A DNA stretch of 64,000 bases from Marinagarivorans cellulosilyticus. Its GTDB lineage: Bacteria > Pseudomonadota > Gammaproteobacteria > Pseudomonadales > Cellvibrionaceae. Position 1 is the stretch's first letter; the number at the start of each line of letters is the position of its first letter. The notes beneath the pieces are model-generated. The model had not been told where the DNA came from, did no database searches, and worked only from the letters and a program-made list of their open reading frames with translations. Both the position numbers and the translations under genes were made by a program. Shown here piece by piece: positions 8,690 to 17,322 of this stretch. The stretch covers positions 2,448,685 through 2,512,684 of the forward strand of contig NZ_AP023086.1 in the NCBI RefSeq assembly GCF_021655555.1, read 5' to 3'.

Positions 8690-8890
8690 ATGTCTAATTC
8701 GCCGCAACAAAACAGTCAAGTAATTTGCTTAAAAAACCATACCGTTGAGCTAAGTTTAATTGTTGATGACATTCTGGAACTCATCGAGTCCGAAGCTAAT
8801 CAGCAACTAAATATCGAAGACCGGTATGCAACAGCTTTGGGTGTTGAGCGTATCCTAAGAAAGCACTTGGCTGAAGAGCAATCCAAGTGA
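8690..8890 (+). CDS. Small acidic hypothetical protein, 66 aa
   Basis: Begins MSNSPQQNSQVICLKNHTVE and ends in a basic-acidic helix (ILRKHLAEEQSK). The stop overlaps the next gene's start by four bases (GTGA). The 127 bases before it contain an inverted repeat GTTATTGCC/GGCAATAAC (about 8565 and 8611). No family recognised; reading-frame overlap with its neighbour supports translation. Confidence 0.5.
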   Translation: MSNSPQQNSQVICLKNHTVELSLIVDDILELIESEANQQLNIEDRYATALGVERILRKHLAEEQSK

Positions 8891-9099
8891 ACGCTATAAA
8901 TCAACCATTTACCTATATCCTGAAATTTATCGACTCTGCAGGGACGGAGCATAGGATCGAAAAAGAGGACTGTGACCAAGTGATAGATGTTGCGAATGCC
9001 CACATTGCCCTCGGAGCCGGTTTGATGGAACTTTCGGATAGTGAGGGCGAGGTATACGCATTGGATAACGACAAAAGTGGGCGGGTTAAAAATGGATAA
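8887..9099 (+). CDS. Small hypothetical protein, 70 aa
   Basis: GTG start in a GTGA overlap with the preceding stop. The protein is a compact beta-type sequence (FTYILKFIDSAGTEHRIEKED) with an acidic C-terminal half. Its end overlaps the next gene's ATG by eight bases (ATGGATAA). Function unknown; the two overlaps show a tight three-gene unit. Confidence 0.55.
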   Translation: MNAINQPFTYILKFIDSAGTEHRIEKEDCDQVIDVANAHIALGAGLMELSDSEGEVYALDNDKSGRVKNG

Positions 9100-9517
9100 A
9101 GTACCCTTCGAGTGCTCAATAAAGTCAGTTGAAAAAACGATCGCGAATAAACAACAAGATCTCACTGATGTTAAAAGTGATATCGCATTGGTGATGGATG
9201 TTGCCGAGTTTCATCGCCAATGTAATAAATTGAGTCATGCACTGGGTAGAGTCTTGGGGGAGCTTGAGTATTCCAAACCTAAGCCTGCCAAAAGAAAGTC
9301 CCTTGTTGCTGAGCAAAAATCACTTGAACGAAAAATACGGAGATTGAAGCGACTTAATATCGCGCAGCTGTTTGAGCGGGAATGGCTTTTGTCTGATAGT
9401 ATCGCCGAGCTCACGACTGAGTTGAATGAGCTTAAAGTGCTATCCGGTGTGGTTAAACAAAAGCGTACTTTTTCGGTTGGTTTAATGCAGCCTGTTGAAA
9501 GCTCTAAGGCGACTTGA
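9092..9517 (+). CDS. Coiled-coil hypothetical protein, 141 aa
   Basis: ATG 9092 is chosen because it overlaps the previous stop; an earlier in-frame ATG at 9041 lies deep inside that gene. Mostly heptad-like helix with Lys/Arg/Glu-rich segments (SLERKIRRLKRLNIAQLFER), predicted coiled coil. No membrane segment. Function unknown. Confidence 0.55.
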   Translation: MDKVPFECSIKSVEKTIANKQQDLTDVKSDIALVMDVAEFHRQCNKLSHALGRVLGELEYSKPKPAKRKSLVAEQKSLERKIRRLKRLNIAQLFEREWLLSDSIAELTTELNELKVLSGVVKQKRTFSVGLMQPVESSKAT

Positions 9518-9525
9518 TTGTGACC

Positions 9526-9657
9526 ATGGTTAGCCCCTTGCAAAACCCGAATCCGATAACGTGTAGTGAGGAAGAGCGCACAATCACTGTTGGAAAAGGA
9601 TTTATCAAAAAAACGGATTTGAGGGCTTGGCATTATCCATTCTTTTTGCAAGTTTAA
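9526..9657 (+). CDS. Possible small protein, 43 aa
   Basis: ATG at 9526, nine bases after the previous stop, encoding MVSPLQNPNPITCSEEE and ending AWHYPFFLQV. It fills an otherwise empty gap in the operon, but there is no clear ribosome site and no family match, so it may be a chance frame. Confidence 0.25.
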   Translation: MVSPLQNPNPITCSEEERTITVGKGFIKKTDLRAWHYPFFLQV

Positions 9658-9685
9658 CCCTCTCTCGTTTTGGAGTTTCAGTTCG

Positions 9686-10393
9686 ATGAATACTAAAGAG
9701 TTTGGTTTTATCTCGTTTCACGCAATCCTAGTTACGTTATTTCTAGTCTTCTTGGTTGCTCTTTTTGTATTTGATGAAGACCCTTATACGGGATGGGGTG
9801 AGTTCGAGACATGGGCAGATAAAGATCGAAAGGGGGAACCAGTTGATTGTTCGGCCCTGTTGAGCACTGAGGTGGAGCGAGATTATTACCAGTATAACTC
9901 CTATGCTAATCAATATGAGCGGTATACAGCACACCTTCAGGATTATGTTAAAACGACTCGATATCAGTTTAAACAGTGTCGAGAAGATATCGATCCATTG
10001 GTGAATCAGTGGTGCGAAAAATTCATTGATAAGGGATTGGATAGTTTTTTAAATTACCACGATAACGATTGGGATTTACCTTTATGGGTCATTGATTTCT
10101 GTCACGAGGGGTTAATGCCAGAATTCAAGAAAGTGAATTCAAATTTTAGACTCCCTGATGAAGAAGTTAAGTTACTTGTTTTGGAGGACTATGGCGTAAT
10201 GCTTGATCCTTCTTCGATAAGAAATATTCGTTTTGAAGAGCGTTATAAGGACGGGCTTTGGGGAATATCGTTGACTGCTGACCAAAAAGAGTCCACTAAG
10301 GATTATTACTTGAATTTTAGCAGCAAAGAAAATTGGGAACAGGCAAAGCATGCGTTTGCGGTAATGGTCTCAAAATACAATGCTCAAGACTAA
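9686..10393 (+). CDS. Membrane-anchored hypothetical protein, 235 aa
   Basis: One N-terminal membrane segment (about residues 9-28, ILVTLFLVFLVALFVF) followed by a 200-residue acidic, Tyr- and Asp-rich domain containing four cysteines, probably periplasmic or cytoplasmic-face. No known domain seen. The 3' end is followed within 20 bases by the next membrane-protein gene, suggesting a small cluster of envelope proteins. Confidence 0.6.
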   Translation: MNTKEFGFISFHAILVTLFLVFLVALFVFDEDPYTGWGEFETWADKDRKGEPVDCSALLSTEVERDYYQYNSYANQYERYTAHLQDYVKTTRYQFKQCREDIDPLVNQWCEKFIDKGLDSFLNYHDNDWDLPLWVIDFCHEGLMPEFKKVNSNFRLPDEEVKLLVLEDYGVMLDPSSIRNIRFEERYKDGLWGISLTADQKESTKDYYLNFSSKENWEQAKHAFAVMVSKYNAQD

Positions 10394-10412
10394 TCTATTA
10401 CTGGAAGAATTT

Positions 10413-10853
10413 ATGCTGGTTAATCCGAAAACTTCGTTAAGTGTTTTTATTCGTAGTGTTAAGCACCTTTTGATCGGTGTCGGCGCTGTTTCATGTGTCT
10501 GGCTCTATATTAATGGTGCCGTTTTTGTTATTGAAGAGTCAATACGTGGCAACAGGGTGTTGGGAATGCTTGTGGGTATTGCTTTGGTTTTCCCGTTCAT
10601 TGTTGCTGTTAATGTTATCGTGATGATGGCCGTACGTAAGAATGTTCAATCTAGACCGCTGCCATTGAGAGGCTTGGTCGATGTACATCATCATCAAAAC
10701 GTTGATGCTCTATTAAGGCACTCTAATGTGCTTGCCTGGGAAAATAAAGGTTTAAGCGCCGAGGAGCGTAAACGTGTCCTAATGGGAATCAATGTGATTT
10801 CTGAATTATTTTATGAAAATGGCCAAAGAGTTTGGGAAGGGGAGTTGAAATGA
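10413..10853 (+). CDS. Membrane protein, 146 aa
   Basis: ATG 10413 is preferred over an in-frame ATG at 10380 because GGAAG precedes it and the first start overlaps the upstream gene. Two membrane segments (about residues 17-37 and 50-72) and a cytosolic tail with HHHQNVDALLRHSN. Its stop overlaps the next start as ATGA. Unknown function. Confidence 0.6.
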   Translation: MLVNPKTSLSVFIRSVKHLLIGVGAVSCVWLYINGAVFVIEESIRGNRVLGMLVGIALVFPFIVAVNVIVMMAVRKNVQSRPLPLRGLVDVHHHQNVDALLRHSNVLAWENKGLSAEERKRVLMGINVISELFYENGQRVWEGELK

Positions 10854-11062
10854 ATACAGGTTTATTAGTCATTAATTGTCTAGCTACGGGATTTTTTGTA
10901 GTTGCTCTCATATTTTATCATGGGTTAGGGAACAATCTGCCTGAAGGCTCCCGACCCTCTGCGATGTTGTTTATGCTTAAAAAGAAGGTCATCACTTTTT
11001 CTTTGGGGGCTAGCGCGCTGTCGCTGGTCGCTATGCTAGTGATTCAATTATCGATGCTGTAA
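10850..11062 (+). CDS. Small membrane protein, 70 aa
   Basis: ATGA overlap with the previous gene and a strong AGGGGAG ribosome site. Two membrane segments, LVINCLATGFFVVALIF near the N-terminus and LGASALSLVAMLVIQLSML at the C-terminus, joined by a polar loop. Probably an inner-membrane partner of the preceding protein; unrecognised family. Confidence 0.6.
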   Translation: MNTGLLVINCLATGFFVVALIFYHGLGNNLPEGSRPSAMLFMLKKKVITFSLGASALSLVAMLVIQLSML

Positions 11063-11078
11063 ATATGAGGGCGTTGCG

Positions 11079-11369
11079 GTGAAAGTTAATTTTCCATTGA
11101 TCCTAATTATGTCTGCTCTACCGTTTTCCAGTCATGCAGCTGAAAATGAGGAGGTAAAGGCAAAGAATGCTTGCATGGTCGTTGTTGATCGGCTTGCCAT
11201 TCAGCCGGCGCTGTGCGAGTACAATGTTAGGCCAGCGACCTTCTGGTTATGCGTTAATGAACGTATTGATGATGGTGAAAGCTTTGTCTTCGCATCAGAG
11301 CGCTGCATTAATATTACTGCTCACAACTCTTCTGGAGCTAGCAATGGTGTTTACAATGATGAGTCCTAA
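11079..11369 (+). CDS. Small secreted cysteine-containing protein, 96 aa
   Basis: GTG start with a signal peptide (MKVNFPLILIMSALPFSSHA) cleaved probably after SHA. The mature part has four cysteines, compatible with disulfides in the periplasm. Fourth gene of the tight envelope-protein cluster; function unknown. Confidence 0.55.
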   Translation: MKVNFPLILIMSALPFSSHAAENEEVKAKNACMVVVDRLAIQPALCEYNVRPATFWLCVNERIDDGESFVFASERCINITAHNSSGASNGVYNDES

Positions 11370-11547
11370 GCCCATAGACTATTACCGTGGTTTAACGTCC
11401 GGAGGGTCTTATCTTGCAATGCTTTCACAAGATCAAGCTGCAGCTGTCTTAAAGGCGCACGATCATGGAATTGCTGCCCTCGGTATTGAGGAAGTCGCTT
11501 TGTTGGATCAAGTGATGAGCATCTTGAAAGGCGAAATCCGGCCATAA
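11344..11547 (+). CDS. Small hypothetical protein, 67 aa
   Basis: ATG 11344, just after GGAGC, overlaps the end of the preceding gene by 26 bases; ATGs at 11356 and 11359 are alternatives. Encodes KPIDYYRGLTSGGSYLAML and a helical C-terminus (LLDQVMSILKGE). The frame is open much further upstream, but that part lies inside the previous gene. Unknown function. Confidence 0.45.
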   Translation: MVFTMMSPKPIDYYRGLTSGGSYLAMLSQDQAAAVLKAHDHGIAALGIEEVALLDQVMSILKGEIRP

Positions 11548-11575
11548 ACCATACACATTGGCCTTCGACTATTTG

Positions 11576-11604
11576 TTGACAGATTGATCCATTGCTGGTT
11601 GAAT
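11576..11604 (+). promoter_or_regulatory. Candidate sigma-70 promoter
   Basis: TTGACA at 11576-11581, 17 bases, then TTGAAT at 11599-11604 (4 of 6 matches to the -10). It would start the transcript that carries the structured leader of the DUF3275-methylase unit. Confidence 0.5.
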
Positions 11605-11653
11605 TTTAAATAAGTACTTTGCTTAGCAAAGGCCTTTAAAAAAACTGATCACT

Positions 11654-11824
11654 AAACCTGAAAGTCAGTACGGCTATCGCCGGGTTTATCTTTATATTAT
11701 CCACCCAGAAGGGAGCTACCCGTCTGGGATAGGTTTCTTTTAGTCTACATATCCATTCACCCAGCGGGAATCTACCCGCTGGGATAGGTCCTCGCTGGTT
11801 TTCTTTTTCTTGCGAGGAATCCTT
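11654..11824 (+). promoter_or_regulatory. Structured 5' leader RNA, copies A and B (before DUF3275 gene)
   Basis: Outer stem AAACC/GGTTT (11654-11658/11683-11687) encloses CGGC-TATC-GCCG. Hairpin A is CCCAGA-A-GGG/CCC-G-TCTGGG (11704-11728); hairpin B is CCCAGCGGG/CCCGCTGGG (11760-11768/11775-11783). Then TCCTCGC (11789-11795) pairs with GCGAGGA (11812-11818), which contains the Shine-Dalgarno of the ATG at 11825; a U-rich loop lies between. Same design as six other leaders downstream. Confidence 0.7.
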
Positions 11825-12379
11825 ATGATCACTGTCCCTGGTAAAATTAATATACGGACTATTTCTGGTCGCTTTGGCGACTTTAACGTTGGAACATTGG
11901 AATGTTCTATCGGTTCTTTTTCGGTTAAAGACCCTGCCATTGATGAGTTTTCGGAAGGGGTTTACACCGGTTCTTTTGTCATCGAATCCATAAAGCCTGA
12001 TTCGTATGTGGCCTCTGGTCGCATGGTTGTGGAGGTTCGTGCTCGCCTTAAAGGCATTATGCTCGATGATGAATTGAGCTTGCCCTCAGAGCCCGAATCT
12101 TATGAACAAGACCCACTAGAGCAGGAATGTCAGTCAGTAAAAGATGTTCAAGCTCCAGCGGCGTCGGCAAAAGTTGACTCAAAAGCTGAGACGTCAAACC
12201 TAACACCTGCCGCTGATGAAAATGATGGCGGTTGTTTATTTGGTGTACTTTGGCCCCTTGGTTCTGTTGTCAGGTTGGACTCAACTATCGAACGCTTACG
12301 CTTACGCCAGCAAAAGAAATTTTTGCAGGACAATGGCTACAGCTTTCGGGTGGCTCAACAACATTGGGTTAAAGACTAG
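11825..12379 (+). CDS. DUF3275 family ICE protein
   Basis: 184 residues from ATG 11825 (GAGGA upstream; an in-frame TTG at 11810 overlaps the ribosome site). The N-terminal domain ITVPGKINIRTISGRFGDFNVG, then IGSFSVKDPAIDEFSEGVY and GRMVVEVRARLKG, matches DUF3275, common in this ICE class. A variable linker and a short C-terminal helix-rich tail (RLRLRQQKKFLQDNGY) follow. Function unknown. Twelve bases before the methylase gene, under the same leader. Confidence 0.75.
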   Translation: MITVPGKINIRTISGRFGDFNVGTLECSIGSFSVKDPAIDEFSEGVYTGSFVIESIKPDSYVASGRMVVEVRARLKGIMLDDELSLPSEPESYEQDPLEQECQSVKDVQAPAASAKVDSKAETSNLTPAADENDGGCLFGVLWPLGSVVRLDSTIERLRLRQQKKFLQDNGYSFRVAQQHWVKD

Positions 12380-12391
12380 GAGGGTCTACTG

Positions 12392-13495
12392 ATGGCATTA
12401 ATATTTCCACGGTTGGCTCGTAACTTTATTAAAAATGGTTACTTTCCCACGGATGAGCTTTCTATTGAGCGCATCTTGCATATGCTAGAACCCACACAGG
12501 GTACTGTTCAGATGATCGATCCTTGTTGTGGTGAAGGCACGGCGTTAGCTGAGCTGGCTCACTATTTTAGGGAATCTGGCATGGCGGTGAATACGGCCGG
12601 TATTGAATTTGATGCGGAGCGCGCAGCGCACTCAAAAAAATTACTGGATCATGTGGTTCATGCTGATATGCAAGATTGTGTTGTTGGAACGGGTCAATTC
12701 AATGTTCTGTTTTTAAATCCCCCTTATGGTGATCGAGTAACTGATCAAACCAATATGGAAGCCAACAGGCAAGGTAGGGATCGGTTAGAAAAGTACTTTT
12801 TAACCCGATCTATGCCGATGTTGTGTTACGGCGGCCTTTTAATCTACATCATTCCAAATACCATTTTGGATAAAAATCTGTCAAAGCAGCTGGCCAGAAG
12901 TCTTGATTCGTTGTCGATCTATCGACTCCCCGAAGATAGGTTTAAGCAAGTTGTGATCACAGGTTATCGGCGGAGAAGTGACACGGTGGGGATGAGCTCT
13001 GTCGTTAATCATTTGTTAGCTGTCGGTGAGGACCGTTCATTAGCGCCTGAGTTACCGGAAGTCCCCGAGCAGTTTTACACTGTAAAAGGACTGCCACAGG
13101 TAAAACCGTTGGAAGTTAGGTCTGTTAAGCCAACGGTTGAATCGGTTCTTGAAGTTAAACAGCGTCATGGATGCCTTTGGCCAGACTTTAATAACCATTT
13201 CTCACAGAAGTCTTGTGAGCGCAGGAGGCCGGCCAGAAAGCTTTCAGATTGGCACCTTGCCTTGATGTTAGCCGCAGGCCATTTATCCGGTACGGTGACG
13301 TCTAACGATGGCAGGAAGCTGTTGGTGAAAGGTTCAACGCATAAGGTCAAGGAGATGAGTTCATCGTTTCAGGAAGGTGACGACGGTGCAGTTATCGAAA
13401 CCCATAGTGCGACTGATCGGTTTGTCCCAGTTATTAAGGGGATTGATGTTACTGAGGGAACCGAAAGCTATGGCGAAATCTTTACTATTAAATGA
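12392..13495 (+). CDS. Adenine-type DNA methyltransferase (DUF6094-like)
   Basis: 367 residues with a Rossmann SAM site DPCCGEGTAL (about 43-52) and the amino-methyltransferase motif NPPYG (109-113). It probably methylates adenine N6 in DNA; no restriction enzyme neighbours it, so protection of the ICE from host restriction is a reasonable inference. The C-terminal third (PARKLSDWHLALMLAAGHLSG, then KVKEMSSS) resembles the extension of ICE-encoded DUF6094 proteins. Co-transcribed with DUF3275. Confidence 0.75.
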   Translation: MALIFPRLARNFIKNGYFPTDELSIERILHMLEPTQGTVQMIDPCCGEGTALAELAHYFRESGMAVNTAGIEFDAERAAHSKKLLDHVVHADMQDCVVGTGQFNVLFLNPPYGDRVTDQTNMEANRQGRDRLEKYFLTRSMPMLCYGGLLIYIIPNTILDKNLSKQLARSLDSLSIYRLPEDRFKQVVITGYRRRSDTVGMSSVVNHLLAVGEDRSLAPELPEVPEQFYTVKGLPQVKPLEVRSVKPTVESVLEVKQRHGCLWPDFNNHFSQKSCERRRPARKLSDWHLALMLAAGHLSGTVTSNDGRKLLVKGSTHKVKEMSSSFQEGDDGAVIETHSATDRFVPVIKGIDVTEGTESYGEIFTIK

Positions 13496-13506
13496 TGGTT
13501 TTTAAC

Positions 13507-13536
13507 CATTTCCCGATTGGCCTCCAATCGGGGGCC
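13507..13536 (+). terminator. Hairpin with T-run after the methylase gene
   Basis: CCCGATTGG-CCT-CCAATCGGG followed by GGCCTTTTT, 10 bases after the methylase stop and about 30 before the next start. Looks like an intrinsic terminator, though its CCC-TGG arms also recall the leader hairpins, so a read-through leader function cannot be excluded. Confidence 0.55.
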
Positions 13537-13565
13537 TTTTTAATAATTTATATGAGGTGTTTTTT

Positions 13566-14216
13566 ATGGTTGAAACGACATTGTTGAAAGTAGATGAGGC
13601 TTCGGCACCGATGTTTTGCGATGCATTTATCGGTGATGAAGGCGATTTTGTTTTTGGTAGCTTTTGGGGTAATGAAACTGTGCTACTAGAGTTTTTTGCT
13701 CGCTTAACGTTGCCCGCCAGTGAGTTCGGTATCCGTGAGCTCAATCTATCGAGTAATAGTAGGGAGCGCTTCAGGCTTTCTATTCCTAAATCGGCTGATT
13801 TAAAAAAAATCACGGCTCGAACGCCACCAAATACGATTCTAGGTCCGTTGTGTCATGTGTTTATTTTTGACGCAGTTTTACATTCACCCAATCGAACCAC
13901 AGGTGAGGCATATGTTTTTGGTTTGCCTGATCAGAGTCGAATGGAAACAATGAATCGCATGTGGAACCAGGTGCAGGACTTGAGTCAAGTTCCTGTGCTT
14001 GAACACTGGCGCGATTATCTCATGCCAATTTTATTGGAACGAGAATGGGTTGTAGAAATTGAATGCTTTGCAGTAACAGCATTTAAGATCTCACTGTGTA
14101 TAGAGTTGTTTGAACAGCTGATTACTGATGGCTTACGAAGTGGAAAGTTGTCGTTGACGCCCTTGGTTAATCAGGCTGTTAATAATCAACCTAAGGAATC
14201 GCTGGCTTTATTCTAG
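13566..14216 (+). CDS. Hypothetical protein, 216 aa
   Basis: ATG 13566 follows GAGGTG; a TTG at 13557 is less likely. Soluble protein, moderately acidic N-terminal half (FGSFWGNETVLLEFFARLTLP), no signal peptide, no motif recognised. Lies between two hairpin-terminated units and is followed by its own terminator, so it is probably a single-gene transcript. ICE accessory protein of unknown role. Confidence 0.55.
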   Translation: MVETTLLKVDEASAPMFCDAFIGDEGDFVFGSFWGNETVLLEFFARLTLPASEFGIRELNLSSNSRERFRLSIPKSADLKKITARTPPNTILGPLCHVFIFDAVLHSPNRTTGEAYVFGLPDQSRMETMNRMWNQVQDLSQVPVLEHWRDYLMPILLEREWVVEIECFAVTAFKISLCIELFEQLITDGLRSGKLSLTPLVNQAVNNQPKESLALF

Positions 14217-14235
14217 ACCCTTCGGGGTCTTTCTT
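14216..14235 (+). terminator. Intrinsic terminator with UUCG tetraloop
   Basis: GACCC-TTCG-GGGTC followed by TTTCTT, overlapping the end of the preceding gene. Confidence 0.7.
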
Positions 14236-14303
14236 AATGGACTTTGCTGAGGCGCATTAAGAAAGGCACCGCTAGTAATAGCACCTTTAGAAAAGCTTCC
14301 CAT

Positions 14304-14416
14304 AGCAATGCAAGGAAGCGCAGCGAAAGCTGTTGTTTATTTTATCAAACTCGCCCAGTGGGATTATCCCATTGGGGTATTCCGTGGGCTTCTTTCTGTT
14401 TTTTTAAGGAGCAAAT
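14304..14416 (+). promoter_or_regulatory. Structured 5' leader RNA, copy D (before helicase gene)
   Basis: Outer pairing AGCAA/TTGTT (14304-14308/14333-14337) around AGC-GAAA-GCT; then hairpin CCCAGTGGGA/TCCCATTGGG (14354-14363/14367-14376); then GCTTCTT (14388-14394) pairs, with one G-U, to AAGGAGC (14406-14412), the ribosome site of ATG 14417. Confidence 0.65.
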
Positions 14417-16738
14417 ATGAATACCTTAGCGACATTACCTCAAGACCCAACTGATGAAAATCACGCAATAGAAATTGCCGAGGATTTAACGAACGTTATT
14501 TCTTTGCATGACTTTATCAGTAATTTTGGCAGTGATTTATTAGCTGCCGTTGAACGTGACAACCCGCCTGTTTACAACGATACGCCAAATGCTCTGCGTG
14601 GACGTGTATTAGACGGATTGATACGAAAACCTTTCCCCGCCCAAGCTGACGCGGTTCAAGCATTGTCTGCGTTGTTATTCGATGAGAATGAGCGCGCTGC
14701 GGTATTGAATGCAGAAATGGGTACCGGTAAAACCATGATGTCCATATCTCTTGCTGCGATCGCTAAAGCGGAAGGGATGAAGCACTGCATGGTCATCAGT
14801 CCGCCACATTTGGTTTACAAATGGCGTCGTGAAATTCAAGAAACGATACCTGGTGCTCGAGTGTGGGTTCTCAATGGTCCTGATAGTTTATTAAAGCTAT
14901 TAAAAATTCGAGAGGCACTTCGTATCGAGCCCGGTAATGTTCCGGAGTTTTTCATTATTGGTCGTGTTCGCATGCGATTGGGTTACCACTGGCGTCATGC
15001 ATACAGCATTCGCAAGCGCCGTCGTTTAGCGCTTGAAGATCAAACGGATGGTGATTCACCGCGCATTGCAATTTCAACGGGGCATCCGTCTTGTAGTCAT
15101 TGTGGTGAGTGGGTTCGTGATCCTGATGGCGAGCTTTTAACCGAGCCTGCACTTCTCAGCGAAACCCGTCAAATGGTCTGTAAGGCATGTGACTCTCCCT
15201 TGTGGACGCTGATGAAACCTAAAAGCAAAGTGACTGATTATTCCGGCGTTGTAAAAAAAGCCTTATGTCAGTTGCCCACAATTGGCCCGAAGACTGCGGA
15301 GCGTTTAATCGCATTATTTGGGGCAAAAATGCTTGAGGACATGTTGGCCGATAACATCTATGAGTTTATTAATATTATGGATGAGCAGGGCGATTTGTTT
15401 TTCTCGGATCGGCAAGCTACACGGCTTGAACGTGCGATGGCGGTAACTGAGTTTGGTTTTGGTCAGGGCGGCTATCAGCCAACGGAGTTCATCAAACGCT
15501 ATTTACCCAATGGTTTTATCGATTTGTTGATTGTTGATGAGGGCCATGAGTACAAAAACGAAGGCAGCGCCCAGGGACAAGCCATGGGGGTACTAGCGGC
15601 AAAAGCTAAGAAAACGCTGTTGCTGACCGGTACGTTGATGGGGGGCTATGCGTCGGATTTGTTTTTTCTGCTCTGGAGGATCATGCCCAATCGAATGATT
15701 GAGCTGGGATACCGTTGTAGTGAACGTGGTTCTATGTCCTCGGCATCGATGAGCTTTATGCGCGAGCACGGAGTGCTTAAAGATACTTATAAAGTGACAA
15801 CTGGTGGTAATCACCGAACGTCCAAAGGCAAGCGTGCGGCCGTCAGTACAACCAAGGCCCCAGGCTTTGGTCCATTGGGGATCGCGCAGTGTATTTTGCC
15901 TTTTACGGTATTTTTAAAACTTAAGGATATAGGGCAAAAAGTACTGCCCCCGTATGAGGAACGTTATGTTGAAATCGCTATGGATGCCCATCAGCGTGAA
16001 CACTACGACAGCCTGAGCCATAACCTGTCTAAAGAGCTTAGGGAGTCTTTAGCGCGGGGAGATAATAGTTTGATGGGGGTTGTGCTGAACACGCTTCTCG
16101 CGTGGCCGGATACGTGTTTTAGGCCGGAGAACGTTGTGCATCCGCGCAGTGGTTCAACGTTGGCGTTTACGCCGTCGTTATACGAAGAATCTGATGTCAT
16201 GCCAAAAGAGGCATGGTTGAAAGATTACTGTATTGAACAGCAAAAGCTTGATCGTCGAGTGCTCGTTTATACCAGCTACACCGGTAAACGCGACACTTGC
16301 GCCAGGTTAAAGCAACTGCTTGTCAATGCAGGGCTGAAGGTTGCTGTTATGCGTTCAACGGTGGCCACTGGCAAACGTGAAGAGTGGGTTGCTGATCAGG
16401 TGGATAAGGGCGTCGAGGTATTAATCTGTAATCCCGAGCTGGTTAAAACGGGCTTGGATTTATTGGAGTTTCCTTCGATTGTTTTTATGCAAACGGGTTA
16501 CAACGTTTACACACTTATGCAAGCGGCACGTCGGTCATGGAGGATCGGTCAAAAGCTCGATGTTGAGGTGCTTTTTCTTGGTTATGAAAAATCAGCTCAG
16601 AGCCAGTGCTTAGCATTGATGTCTGAAAAGATTGCGGTTTCTCAGTCCACATCAGGTGATATACCCGAGTCGGGCTTGGACGCGGTCAATCAGCGAACTG
16701 ACAGTATTGAAATGGCATTAGCGCGAAATCTTGTGTGA
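14417..16738 (+). CDS. SNF2-like DEAD/DEAH helicase with zinc-finger and HhH inserts
   Basis: 773 residues. Walker A MGTGKT (about 101-106), DEGHEYKN motif II near 373, LLTGTLMGGY motif III, and C-terminal motifs ending QAARRSWRIGQ (about 702-712) define an SF2 SNF2-type ATPase. An insert between motifs Ia and II carries a CxxC pair set (CSHC about 225, CKAC about 255) and a helix-hairpin-helix LPTIGPKTAERLI (about 287-299), both nucleic-acid-binding elements. Such helicases occur in this ICE class; substrate unknown. Preceded by a structured leader. Confidence 0.8.
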   Translation: MNTLATLPQDPTDENHAIEIAEDLTNVISLHDFISNFGSDLLAAVERDNPPVYNDTPNALRGRVLDGLIRKPFPAQADAVQALSALLFDENERAAVLNAEMGTGKTMMSISLAAIAKAEGMKHCMVISPPHLVYKWRREIQETIPGARVWVLNGPDSLLKLLKIREALRIEPGNVPEFFIIGRVRMRLGYHWRHAYSIRKRRRLALEDQTDGDSPRIAISTGHPSCSHCGEWVRDPDGELLTEPALLSETRQMVCKACDSPLWTLMKPKSKVTDYSGVVKKALCQLPTIGPKTAERLIALFGAKMLEDMLADNIYEFINIMDEQGDLFFSDRQATRLERAMAVTEFGFGQGGYQPTEFIKRYLPNGFIDLLIVDEGHEYKNEGSAQGQAMGVLAAKAKKTLLLTGTLMGGYASDLFFLLWRIMPNRMIELGYRCSERGSMSSASMSFMREHGVLKDTYKVTTGGNHRTSKGKRAAVSTTKAPGFGPLGIAQCILPFTVFLKLKDIGQKVLPPYEERYVEIAMDAHQREHYDSLSHNLSKELRESLARGDNSLMGVVLNTLLAWPDTCFRPENVVHPRSGSTLAFTPSLYEESDVMPKEAWLKDYCIEQQKLDRRVLVYTSYTGKRDTCARLKQLLVNAGLKVAVMRSTVATGKREEWVADQVDKGVEVLICNPELVKTGLDLLEFPSIVFMQTGYNVYTLMQAARRSWRIGQKLDVEVLFLGYEKSAQSQCLALMSEKIAVSQSTSGDIPESGLDAVNQRTDSIEMALARNLV

Positions 16739-16751
16739 AGTCATTTTATTC

Positions 16752-16773
16752 AAACCTCCAAAAGGAGGTTTTT
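16752..16773 (+). terminator. Terminator-like hairpin that mimics a ribosome site
   Basis: AAACCTCC-AAAA-GGAGGTTT plus T-run, between the helicase and GNAT genes. The 5' arm CCTCC can also pair with GGAGG at 16787-16791, the ribosome site of the next gene, so it may be an attenuator rather than a plain terminator. Confidence 0.6.
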
Positions 16774-16796
16774 CTTTGCTTTATGAGGAGGTCAGT

Positions 16797-17234
16797 ATGT
16801 TTGATTCAATCGCAGGGTATGAAGACATTCATAAGGATGAGCCCTACATCGATGCAGACGAGCCTACCACCGGTGAAGTCGCGCACGTGTATATGTTGTA
16901 CGTGCCGCCGCATAAGCGCGGTAGGGGCATCGGTGGTGAGCTGTTTCGAAAGTGGGTGATCGGCCTGCCTTCAAACATTAAACGAGTGCGGCTTAAAGCT
17001 GTAACGTTAGGTGGCAGTGACGCACTGTCTTTTTGGAAACGGCTTGGTTTTACCGAGGCTTTTTGTGGAGTGATTCATGATGAAATAGATGGCGCATTAG
17101 TACTTGGTGTTAATGGTTACGAAAATCCTGTTGTCGAGTATGTTCAAGCTACAGGTGACGAATATCGTCATTGGATAGAGGGGGACGACGATGTGCGCCA
17201 TTTTCATAAAAACCCTCAACGAAAAGCGGGATGA
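16797..17234 (+). CDS. GNAT-family N-acetyltransferase
   Basis: 145 residues from ATG 16797 (GGAGG six bases upstream). The acetyl-CoA loop is clear: HVYMLYVPPHKRGRGIGGEL, followed by LSFWKRLGFTEAF typical of the GNAT C-terminal half. Substrate unknown; could modify a protein, a drug or a small molecule. Follows the helicase gene across a hairpin that may attenuate it. Confidence 0.75.
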   Translation: MFDSIAGYEDIHKDEPYIDADEPTTGEVAHVYMLYVPPHKRGRGIGGELFRKWVIGLPSNIKRVRLKAVTLGGSDALSFWKRLGFTEAFCGVIHDEIDGALVLGVNGYENPVVEYVQATGDEYRHWIEGDDDVRHFHKNPQRKAG

Positions 17235-17322
17235 TGATTGATAAATCTGCCCGATAATATTTTCGTTATGCTAAACTTTTATCGCGTTTTGAGCCCTGCT
17301 CAATACCTTTAAATGTCGCCAA

